Below are positions 1-7,239 of a DNA stretch of 64,000 bases, piece after piece. The notes beneath the pieces were generated by a model that ran no database searches, was not told the DNA's origin, and saw only the letters and a program-made list of their open reading frames with translations. The stretch's first letter is position 1. Each line of letters opens with the position of its first letter. The stretch comes from Lentimicrobium sp. (lineage in GTDB: Bacteria > Bacteroidota > Bacteroidia > Bacteroidales > Lentimicrobiaceae): contig JAMLHF010000009.1 in the NCBI GenBank assembly GCA_023957275.1, positions 18,090 through 82,089 of the forward strand, in the 5' to 3' direction. Made by a program: the position numbers and the translations under genes.

Positions 1-1
1 G

Positions 2-562
2 CATGGCATACTCTTCATCGATGAAGCCTATTCGCTGACCCCCGAAAAAGGCGGCAATGACTTCGGAAAAGAGGCCCTGGAAATCATCCTGAAGCGTATG
101 GATGATGAAAGGGATAAATTCGCGGTGATCGTTGCCGGATACACCGCTGAAATGCAACAGCTTATCCGATCCAATGCAGGACTGGAATCACGGTTCAACA
201 ATTACTTTTATTTCAACGACTACACACCGGCCGAACTGCTTGAGATTTTCAGCCGGAAGATTGCCAGAAGAAGGTTTCACATTGCACCGGAAGCGCTCAG
301 CATGGTGGATGAGTTTTTCAAAAAGCTGTATGCGGAAAAGACAGAAAGTTTCGGCAACGGCCGCATGGTCAGGAATTTTTACGAAAAAATCATTAAAACG
401 CACAGCAACAGGGTGGCACATGACGACAGCCTCAGCCGTGATGAAATTGTTACCTTCACCGCGGAGGATGCCGCACAGGCAATCGGGATGATGACATCCA
501 TTCACGGCAGAAACCAGTGGGCTGGTAACAAACATACCCCCATAGGGTTCAACAGGAAATAA
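2..562 (+). CDS. CbbX/SpoVK-like AAA+ ATPase, 3' part only
   Basis: C-terminal part of an AAA+ ATPase whose start lies before the window. The frame is open from base 2 and immediately reads a Walker B motif (GILFIDEAYSL), so the Met codon at 98 is internal and not the start. A sensor 1 region (VIVAGY), an arginine-finger context (LESRFN) and a sensor 2-like GNGRMVRN stretch follow, as in the CbbX/CfxQ/SpoVK family. Such proteins are ring-forming remodelling ATPases; CbbX itself acts on Rubisco, but nothing here points to a substrate. The gene converges on the phosphatase gene, with 40 bases between the two stops. Confidence 0.85.
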   Translation, partial: HGILFIDEAYSLTPEKGGNDFGKEALEIILKRMDDERDKFAVIVAGYTAEMQQLIRSNAGLESRFNNYFYFNDYTPAELLEIFSRKIARRRFHIAPEALSMVDEFFKKLYAEKTESFGNGRMVRNFYEKIIKTHSNRVAHDDSLSRDEIVTFTAEDAAQAIGMMTSIHGRNQWAGNKHTPIGFNRK

Positions 563-602
563 TCATCAGGGCAGCCGGGATACTTCCTGATCGTCAGGTG
601 TA

Positions 603-1322
603 TCAATCCATATCCAGATTGGGCTGAACTTTCAGCTCCATGGATTGCAGCTCAAGGGCCGGCAGATTGCCGTAGCCCGGCCGGTTGACCATATAACATC
701 CGTTGTCCAGATCTACAAAAGGATATCCCGGGCTGTTTACAGCTATATCAATGAAGTCGAGGCTTACCGGCACATGACCGTGAATCAGCCGCCGGTTTTC
801 TATTTTGGAAGGGATAATCCGGTAATCCTTTATCCACAGCATGGAGTGGGTATCCTGAAACGGATCCTCAATGTTGAAATTCAGGCCGGCGTGTACCAGT
901 AAAAAATTGCCTGTAATGTGATAAAGGGGCAGCTTCCTCATCCATTCAATGTAATGCGTTGGAATTTTTGAAAGCTCTGTCGTGCCGAAGCTCTCGAGCG
1001 CCTCGCGGCCGCCGTGGGGCATCCATTGCGCTTTGGATTTGTTGGTCTTCTTCAGAAAAAGAAATCCCCGCGCCTGTTGCTCCTCTTCCCAGGCTTTTAT
1101 AAAAAATTCCTCATGGTTGCCCTTCAGGGCAACAATGTTGTATCCCTGATCCTCAAGGCCCATCACATAATCCAGCACGCCCTTCGAGTCAGGCCCCCTG
1201 TCAACGAAGTCGCCCAGAAAATAAAGGGTATCCTCCTTTGCAGGGATTACCAGTTGCTCAATCAATGCGCGCAGGGTGCGGACACAGCCATGAATATCAG
1301 GGATAACCCATTGTTTAGGCAT
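603..1322 (-). CDS. PPP-family metallophosphatase
   Basis: A 239-residue calcineurin-like phosphatase of the PPP type. The three metal-ligand signatures are present in order: DIHG at residues 9-12, GDFVDRG at 37-43 and GNHE at 68-71, with further His residues near HAGLNF and IHGHVPV. Bacterial members of this size hydrolyse phosphoserine/threonine or diadenosine tetraphosphate; the sequence does not decide which. There is no signal peptide, so it should be cytoplasmic. It starts three bases after the stop of gpmA on the same strand, so the two are very probably co-transcribed. Confidence 0.9.
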   Translation of the reverse strand: MPKQWVIPDIHGCVRTLRALIEQLVIPAKEDTLYFLGDFVDRGPDSKGVLDYVMGLEDQGYNIVALKGNHEEFFIKAWEEEQQARGFLFLKKTNKSKAQWMPHGGREALESFGTTELSKIPTHYIEWMRKLPLYHITGNFLLVHAGLNFNIEDPFQDTHSMLWIKDYRIIPSKIENRRLIHGHVPVSLDFIDIAVNSPGYPFVDLDNGCYMVNRPGYGNLPALELQSMELKVQPNLDMD

Positions 1323-1325
1323 ACA

Positions 1326-2075
1326 CTATTTTTTCGCTTTACCCTGATTGGCAACCTCTTCCATCAGTTTCTTAATGGTCTCCTCGTCGCCCAGGAAATA
1401 ATCCTTCTGCAGGTTAAGCTGATCATCAAATTCAAATACATAGGGAATGCCTGTCGGCAGGTTCAGGGTGACAATATCCTGATCGCTGATATTCTTCAGG
1501 TATTTGATCACGGCCCTGAGGCTGTTGCCGTGTGCAGCAACCAGCACCTGCTCGTTTGTTTTCAGCGATTCCCTGATCTCCCCTTCCCAGTATGGCACCA
1601 TGCGTTCCACGGTCTCCTTGAGCGATTCGGTAAGCGGGATCAATTCAGGATCAACACCGCGGTAACGGGCATCAAGGCGGGGGTTGCGCTCGTCGTTGTC
1701 AGCAACCGGCATGGGAGGCACATCGTAACTCCTGCGCCAGATCAGCACCTGCTCATCCCCGAATTTTGAAGCCATTTCAGCCTTGTTCAGCCCCTGCAGG
1801 TTGCCATAATGCTTTTCATTGAGGCGCCAGCTTTTCTTTACCGGAATCCATAGCTGATCCATCTCTTCCAGGGCAAGGTTCAGGGTCTTGATGGCCCTCT
1901 TCAGGTAAGAAGTATACGCAAGGTCAAAAAAGAACCCGTTCTCCTTCATCACCTTTCCGGCCTCACGGGCTTCATTCACCCCGCGTTCCGACAGGTCTAC
2001 ATCGGTCCATCCGGTAAACCGGTTTTCCTTGTTCCACACACTTTCGCCATGGCGAAGCAATACTAATTTCTTCAT
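1326..2075 (-). CDS. gpmA: 2,3-bisphosphoglycerate-dependent phosphoglycerate mutase
   Basis: Interconverts 3- and 2-phosphoglycerate in glycolysis and gluconeogenesis. The protein opens with [15 protein letters not shown], carrying the phospho-accepting His in RHGE (residue 9). [16 protein letters not shown], the EKHYGNLQG segment, RRSYDVPPP-like DVPPMP and the second catalytic His in [10 protein letters not shown] follow. The 249-residue length fits the family. The frame could begin 13 codons earlier at 2114, but a TAATTTTG promoter box at 2120-2127 leaves no room for a leader there, so the ATG at 2075 is preferred. Cotranscribed with the phosphatase downstream. Confidence 0.95.
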   Translation of the reverse strand: MKKLVLLRHGESVWNKENRFTGWTDVDLSERGVNEAREAGKVMKENGFFFDLAYTSYLKRAIKTLNLALEEMDQLWIPVKKSWRLNEKHYGNLQGLNKAEMASKFGDEQVLIWRRSYDVPPMPVADNDERNPRLDARYRGVDPELIPLTESLKETVERMVPYWEGEIRESLKTNEQVLVAAHGNSLRAVIKYLKNISDQDIVTLNLPTGIPYVFEFDDQLNLQKDYFLGDEETIKKLMEEVANQGKAKK

Positions 2076-2119
2076 GTCTGCTTGTTTTATGGTAATTTTT
2101 GCATCCAGATTCAACAGTG

Positions 2120-2127
2120 CAAAATTA
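2120..2127 (-). promoter_or_regulatory. Bacteroidota -7 box before gpmA
   Basis: Read on the minus strand the octamer is TAATTTTG, a full match to TAnnTTTG. It lies 45 bases upstream of the preferred gpmA ATG at 2075 and supports that start. No clear -33 TTG element was found at the ideal spacing. Confidence 0.6.
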
Positions 2128-2231
2128 CAAAATTAAGCGCTTCGCCGGCTGAGGCCGTTTCGTTCCATATAGCTTAATGAACATAATGCCGAAAAGTAAG
2201 TCATGGCGGTTACCATCGTGAATCCAACGCG

Positions 2232-2258
2232 TTGGCGGCCAAAAATTTTATACCTTCG
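2232..2258 (+). promoter_or_regulatory. Probable promoter for the DUF2723 gene
   Basis: A TTG at 2232-2234 is followed after 16 bases by TACCTTCG at 2251-2258, one mismatch from TAnnTTTG. The start codon of the downstream gene is at 2304. The spacing is slightly shorter than usual for Bacteroidota. Confidence 0.45.
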
Positions 2259-2303
2259 CAGTCAGCCCGATGCCAGGCCTGACTATCTGGCTATTTCAGC
2301 CCT

Positions 2304-5300
2304 ATGAAGCAATTCAGAAAAATCAATACCCTCACCGGGTGGCTTGTTTTTGCCACTGCATCGGTGGTTTACCTTATTACGGCCGAACCCACAACAAGTT
2401 TTTGGGATTGCGGCGAGTATATTGCCACGGCCTACAAGCTGCAGGTTGGCCATCCTCCGGGAGCCCCGCTTTTTCAGATGCTGGGAAGGGCATTCAGCCT
2501 GCTGGCCTTGGGCGACACCGCCGCGGTTGCCTATACGGTAAATGCCATGTCGGCCCTCAGCAGTGGCTTTACCATTCTTTTCCTTTTCTGGAGCATCACG
2601 CACCTGGCCAGAAAAATCATCAGCCCGAATGACGAATTCAACACAGCCGGCCTGATCACCATTACCGGTTCGGGCGTGGTGGGCGCGCTGGCCTACACCT
2701 TCAGCGATTCTTTCTGGTTTTCGGCCGTCGAAGGCGAGGTTTACGCCCTCTCCTCCTTCTTTACCGCCTTTGTGTTCTGGGCCATGCTGAAGTGGGAGGA
2801 ATCAGCCGGCAAGCCCCACTCGGTGCGCTGGATCGTGCTTATTGCCTACATGACCGGGCTGAGCATCGGCGTTCACCTGCTTAACCTGCTGGCCATCCCC
2901 GCCATATCGCTGATATTCTACTTCAGGAAATACAAACCGGCCCCAAAGGGGATCATCATCACCCTGCTGACTTCCGTTGTTTTACTTGGACTGATCATGA
3001 ACGTGATCATTCCCTGGATTGTGAAACTGGCCGGACTTTCGGAACTGCTTTTCGTCAATACCTTCAGACTTCCTTTCAATACAGGGACCATCTTCTATTT
3101 TCTGGTGCTGGGCGCGTTGATCGTCTGGGCGCTGCATTATACCCGCTCTCGGGGAAAAGTTGTCTGGAACACCATCGTTTTGGCATTCACCTTTATCCTT
3201 ATCGGCTATTCGAGCTTCTTTATGCTGATCATCCGCAGCAATGCCAATACCCCTATTAACGAAAACCAGCCCGACAACGCCATTAACCTGCTTTCTTATC
3301 TCAACCGCGAACAGTACGGCGACTGGCCGCTGCTGCACGGACCATGGTACAATGCACCTGTGGTTGACAGGGAAGATGGCAGTCCCGTTTACAAGAAGGA
3401 CCTCCGCAGCAGAAAATACATTGTCGTTGACCGGCGCAAAGACTATGAACCGGTTTATGATCCTGAATTCACCACAGTTTTCCCGCGTATGTGGAGCAAC
3501 ACCGATGCCGCACATGCCGGCAATTACAAAAAGTGGGGCAAGGTAAAGGGGACGCCGGTAACCATTACAAACAGGGATGGTGAAAAAGAGGTGGTGTATA
3601 AGCCGACCTTTGGTGAAAACCTGCGGTATTTCTTTGATTATCAGCTAAATTATATGTATTTCCGGTATTTTATGTGGAATTTTGCCGGGAAGCAAAACGA
3701 CAACCAGGGCTTCGGCAACGACCTGAACGGAAACTGGATCAGCGGCATCCGCTGGCTGGACGAGCTGAGGCTGGGCCCCCGCTCTGACCTCCCCGAAAGC
3801 ATGCAAAGCAAGGCACATAACCGCTATTACCTGCTCCCGCTGCTGCTCGGGCTTACCGGTCTCTTCTGGCACACCAACCGCAATTACAGGGATGCACTGA
3901 TCGTAACACTTTTGTTTATCATGACCGGCATTGCCATCGTGGTATACCTCAATCAGGTGGCCTATCAGCCGCGCGAGCGGGATTACGCCTATGCCGCCTC
4001 GTTTTATGCCTTCTCCATCTGGATAGGCCTGGGCGTTGCCGCAATCGTGCAGATGTTCCGGCGCTTCGCCGCGCAAAAAACGATTGCTTTTACGGTAAGT
4101 GCGGCATGCCTGATTACTGTACCCGGCATCATGGCTTCAGAAAACCTGGACGACCATGACCGCTCCGGAAGGTATACCGCCCGCGATATGGCCAGAAACT
4201 ACCTTGAATCCTGCGCCCCCAACGCCATCCTCTTTACCATGGGCGACAACGACACCTTCCCCCTGTGGTACGCGCAGGATGTGGAGGGCATCCGCACCGA
4301 TGTAAGGGTGGTCAACCTGAGCCTGCTGGCTTCCGACTGGTACATCAGTCAGATGAAACGGAAGGTTTATGATTCTCCGCCGGTACCGTTCAGCCTGAAT
4401 TACGAGCAATACAAACCCGGAACCCGCGATGTGGTTTACCTGACCAACGATGAAAGAATCCAGGGTGCGGTTGATCTTAAAGAATTGTTCGGAGTGATCC
4501 ACCAGAATCCGAAAGCCCTGCAGATTGAAAGCACCTACGGAACGCTGGACTATTTCCCTGTAAAGCAGTTTTACATCACCGCCGATTCAGCAACGGTCGT
4601 TAACAATGGCACGGTGCCGCCCGGAGACGCGCCCTACATCACCGACACCATAGTTTGGAGCATCAACGAAGGTGCCATTTCGAAAAGTTCGCTCATGGTC
4701 CTCGACCTGCTGGCCCACAACAACTGGGAACGGCCGGTCTATTTCTCCACCACCGCCGGCGAAAGCGCCTACCTTGGCCTCACGGATTACTTCAGGCTTG
4801 AAGGAATGGCCTACCGTCTCGTTCCGGTGAGTAAACCTTCGGAAGACGGCCTTTCAGGGCATGTGAACACTTCAATTCTCTACGACAGGCTTATGCATAC
4901 ATTCTCATACGGCAATATGGATGATCCGGGCGTTTACCTCGACGAAACCAACCGCCGCATGATTGCCAACCTGAGAAACATTTTCGGCAGGCTGGCGGGC
5001 GAACTTGCCGAAGAAGGAAAAAACGAAGAAGCCATCCGTGTGTGTGACAGATGTCAGGAGCTGATGCCTGATGAATCAATCAGGTACAATTTCTACATGC
5101 TGACAATGGCTGAAATTTATATGCAGGCCGGTGCGCCGGAAAAGGGCGAGAAACTGCTTTCGCGGCTGCTGGACCTTTATACGCAGGATATGGAATACTA
5201 CCTCAGGTTCCCGCGCCATAAAATGCAGCAGCTTGATTTTGATATGCAGCAGGCCCTGGCAGTGATCAACCGGGTAAGTATGGTGGCATCGCATTACAAG

Positions 5301-5378
5301 CTTACCGGACTTGAAACGCGGTCAGCAACCGCGCTTGAGCGGCTGTACAACAATTACCTGAATGTTACAGGAAGGTAA
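2304..5378 (+). CDS. DUF2723 family multi-spanning membrane protein
   Basis: A 1024-residue integral membrane protein of the DUF2723 family, widespread in Bacteroidota. The first membrane segment (about residues 12-28) is followed by the diagnostic loop TSFWDCGEYIATAYKLQVGHPPGAP, with acidic residues placed like those of GT-C glycosyltransferases (PMT/ArnT fold). About a dozen further membrane segments extend to around residue 610. A soluble, presumably periplasmic half follows and ends in helical TPR-like repeats (roughly 920-1010). By fold it may transfer a sugar from a lipid carrier to exported proteins; this is inference. It stands alone behind its own promoter. Confidence 0.85.
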   Translation: MKQFRKINTLTGWLVFATASVVYLITAEPTTSFWDCGEYIATAYKLQVGHPPGAPLFQMLGRAFSLLALGDTAAVAYTVNAMSALSSGFTILFLFWSITHLARKIISPNDEFNTAGLITITGSGVVGALAYTFSDSFWFSAVEGEVYALSSFFTAFVFWAMLKWEESAGKPHSVRWIVLIAYMTGLSIGVHLLNLLAIPAISLIFYFRKYKPAPKGIIITLLTSVVLLGLIMNVIIPWIVKLAGLSELLFVNTFRLPFNTGTIFYFLVLGALIVWALHYTRSRGKVVWNTIVLAFTFILIGYSSFFMLIIRSNANTPINENQPDNAINLLSYLNREQYGDWPLLHGPWYNAPVVDREDGSPVYKKDLRSRKYIVVDRRKDYEPVYDPEFTTVFPRMWSNTDAAHAGNYKKWGKVKGTPVTITNRDGEKEVVYKPTFGENLRYFFDYQLNYMYFRYFMWNFAGKQNDNQGFGNDLNGNWISGIRWLDELRLGPRSDLPESMQSKAHNRYYLLPLLLGLTGLFWHTNRNYRDALIVTLLFIMTGIAIVVYLNQVAYQPRERDYAYAASFYAFSIWIGLGVAAIVQMFRRFAAQKTIAFTVSAACLITVPGIMASENLDDHDRSGRYTARDMARNYLESCAPNAILFTMGDNDTFPLWYAQDVEGIRTDVRVVNLSLLASDWYISQMKRKVYDSPPVPFSLNYEQYKPGTRDVVYLTNDERIQGAVDLKELFGVIHQNPKALQIESTYGTLDYFPVKQFYITADSATVVNNGTVPPGDAPYITDTIVWSINEGAISKSSLMVLDLLAHNNWERPVYFSTTAGESAYLGLTDYFRLEGMAYRLVPVSKPSEDGLSGHVNTSILYDRLMHTFSYGNMDDPGVYLDETNRRMIANLRNIFGRLAGELAEEGKNEEAIRVCDRCQELMPDESIRYNFYMLTMAEIYMQAGAPEKGEKLLSRLLDLYTQDMEYYLRFPRHKMQQLDFDMQQALAVINRVSMVASHYKLTGLETRSATALERLYNNYLNVTGR

Positions 5379-5464
5379 TGCAGACCGGCTGACCCTGGCG
5401 GCAACAACCACACACAGACCTGAAAAGTTTAGTCAGCAATTATCTCATTAAGCATCAGTGAATC

Positions 5465-6085
5465 ATGTATCTCTCAAAATCTCCTACCCTGCTCCGCATC
5501 CTTACCCGGAAAAACCTGGTCTGGAGTATTCCGGAGGCAAAAAAGGAGATATTCCTTACTTTCGACGACGGACCGGTACCTGAAATTACCCCCGGCGTCC
5601 TCAGCATCCTCAGTCAGTATGGGGCAAAGGCCACTTTTTTTTGCGTGGGAGACAATGTGCGTAAAAACCCCGGGGTGTATCAGCAGGTGCTGGATGCAGG
5701 CCATGCAACGGGCAATCACACCTTTAGTCATCTCAACGGATGGAAAACACCCCTGCCTGAATACCTTGGCGACATAGAAAACTGCAGCAATTACGTAAAA
5801 AGCAGCTTGTTCAGGCCCCCTTACGGAAGGATCAGGCCCTCTTACATCCCTTACCTCCGCAAAGACTACCGGATCATAATGTGGTCGGTCATCACCGGCG
5901 ATTTCGACCGTGAAGCCAGCCCGGAAAAGATTCTTGATAACGCATTGCGCTTTACGACCGGGGGAAGCATCGTGGTGTTTCACGACAGCCTGAAAGCAGC
6001 AGACCGGATGTTCTACGCGCTGCCCAGGTTTCTTGAAACGTTCAGCAATAAGGGATTTACCTTTCCCGTGTTGCCGGGCAGTTAA
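5465..6085 (+). CDS. Polysaccharide deacetylase (NodB domain)
   Basis: A carbohydrate esterase family 4 protein of 206 residues. The NodB motifs are all there: TFDDGP at residues 32-37 with the catalytic base and metal-binding Asp, HTFSH at 85-89 with the two zinc-binding His, and RPPYGR at 117-122. WSVITGDFD and the VVFHDS segment near the C terminus complete the pocket. It removes N- or O-acetyl groups from a glycan, perhaps peptidoglycan or an exopolysaccharide. There is no clear signal peptide, so its compartment is uncertain. It follows the DUF2723 gene by 86 bases without a strong promoter of its own. Confidence 0.9.
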   Translation: MYLSKSPTLLRILTRKNLVWSIPEAKKEIFLTFDDGPVPEITPGVLSILSQYGAKATFFCVGDNVRKNPGVYQQVLDAGHATGNHTFSHLNGWKTPLPEYLGDIENCSNYVKSSLFRPPYGRIRPSYIPYLRKDYRIIMWSVITGDFDREASPEKILDNALRFTTGGSIVVFHDSLKAADRMFYALPRFLETFSNKGFTFPVLPGS

Positions 6086-6529
6086 ATCATTGTCGTTCCG
6101 GGAAATTCAAGCATAATCCCTGACTGCCAACAGGTAACAGCGGCCGAGGCTAAGTACAGGCGGGCGCTACTGATAATAATACATTCAGGCCAGCAGAATT
6201 TATATTAATAATCACTATTGTCCGGTTAAAATATGAAAAGAACCTGCCACAAAGACACCGAGACACTAAGTACCACTAAATGAGAAAAATAAATTCGTGC
6301 AACCTGATGCCTTTGAGCCACTTCGGCAGGCTCAGTGCATCGCTTTGTGGCGAAAAAGTGAAAGTAAGCCGTAACTTGTTACATTCTTCTGAAACCCATA
6401 ATTACAAAGCATACTGGTCAAATTTTATTATTTTTCCCGGACAACAATGATTAATAATGCAATCTTTATCAGTTCAACCATTCACCTGATGGTATTCAGC
6501 CTTTGTTCTGCTTTCGTGCTTCTGCTTTC
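6086..6529. other. 444-base gene-free spacer
   Basis: No plausible coding sequence on either strand. It holds the degenerate dispersed repeat listed at 6246-6351 and becomes AT-rich towards the toxin-antitoxin genes. No convincing terminator hairpin was found for either flanking gene. Confidence 0.6.
6246..6351. repeat. Degenerate dispersed repeat with inverted ends
   Basis: GCCACAAAG at 6246-6254 is matched in inverted orientation by CTTTGTGGC at 6343-6351. Between them lie an ACACCGAGACACTAAG-like segment and CTTCGGCAGGCTCAGTGC (6321-6338). Both kinds of segment resemble short dispersed repeats that I recall from environmental Bacteroidota genomes; this recollection is not checked. No coding capacity. 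Confidence 0.5.
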
Positions 6530-6838
6530 CTAGAATTCCAGACTAACTTTGAGATGCCCCCCAAGTCCTTCCCGAATAATTCTCATAAGTGTAGAAAGGC
6601 GAATATCACTGGCGTTGTTTTCAATTCTTGATATATAGTTCTTCGTTGTACCACATTTGAGCGCAAGTTCTTCCTGTGTCATATTTTGTTGTTTCCTGGC
6701 TTCCTGAATAAGTATACCAATTTTAAAATTCTCAAATTCTTCTTCATATTTGTCTCTGGTTGGAGTACCAACTCTCCCATACTTATTATCCAGATGGTCG
6801 TCCCAGGAAACAAGATTAGTTTCTTGATTTGTCTTCAT
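6530..6838 (-). CDS. HigA-like antitoxin, XRE-family regulator
   Basis: A 102-residue protein with a helix-turn-helix of the XRE/Cro type at about residues 40-97 (IGILIQEARKQQNMTQEELA, then TTKNYISRIENNASDIRL). The charged N-terminal 40 residues may contact the toxin. It overlaps the end of the toxin gene by 23 bases, toxin first, which is the HigBA order. In this family the antitoxin neutralises the toxin and represses the shared promoter. The DNA is clearly AT-richer than its neighbours, suggesting recent arrival. Confidence 0.85.
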   Translation of the reverse strand: MKTNQETNLVSWDDHLDNKYGRVGTPTRDKYEEEFENFKIGILIQEARKQQNMTQEELALKCGTTKNYISRIENNASDIRLSTLMRIIREGLGGHLKVSLEF

Positions 6839-7154
6839 AGTAGTTGTTCTTTAAACGTTCTGCTTTTTCTATTTCTCTTTTCGGAGTTTTTACAGACTTT
6901 TTCTGAAAACCATTCAGCAGAATTATAAGATTCCCTTCATCAAAGAAGCATATTATCCGGAATATATCGCTTCCTGCTTTAATTCTGATTTCAAAAAGTC
7001 CATCTGTTCCTTCAAGATGCTTGAAAAATTTCTCCGGAATCATTCTTAATGTCCGAACCAGACCTATGATCCAATCAATTTTATCTTGAACCTCTGGCCT
7101 TTGCTTATAATAGAAATCCCAAAACTCGGTTCCATATACATAAGTAGTCCGCAT
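6816..7154 (-). CDS. HigB/Gp49-family toxin (RelE-like)
   Basis: A 112-residue protein of the phage Gp49/HigB group in the RelE/ParE superfamily, whose members are usually ribosome-dependent mRNA nucleases. The supporting features are the central HLEGTDGLFEIRIKAGSDIFRI strands, then CFFDEGNLIILLNGFQKKS and the terminal KTPKREIEKAERL helix typical of this family. It precedes and overlaps the antitoxin gene, and a TAACTTTG box lies 20 bases upstream of its ATG. G+C over 6841-6900 is 18 of 60 bases, against 39 of 60 at 2461-2520. Confidence 0.85.
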   Translation of the reverse strand: MRTTYVYGTEFWDFYYKQRPEVQDKIDWIIGLVRTLRMIPEKFFKHLEGTDGLFEIRIKAGSDIFRIICFFDEGNLIILLNGFQKKSVKTPKREIEKAERLKNNYYEDKSRN

Positions 7155-7173
7155 AAATTTTTCAATTTCGAAG

Positions 7174-7181
7174 CAAAGTTA
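7174..7181 (-). promoter_or_regulatory. Bacteroidota -7 box before the higBA-type pair
   Basis: The minus strand reads TAACTTTG, a full match to TAnnTTTG, 20 bases upstream of the toxin start codon. The implied leader is short, about a dozen bases. Confidence 0.55.
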
Positions 7182-7239
7182 CCTATTTAGACAACTATTT
7201 CCAAATTATTATTCATTTAATCCTCAAAGTAATATTGGC

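Noticed and set aside
1014-1769. 251-codon open frame on the plus strand
   Set aside because: Antisense to the phosphatase and gpmA, both with strong family motifs.
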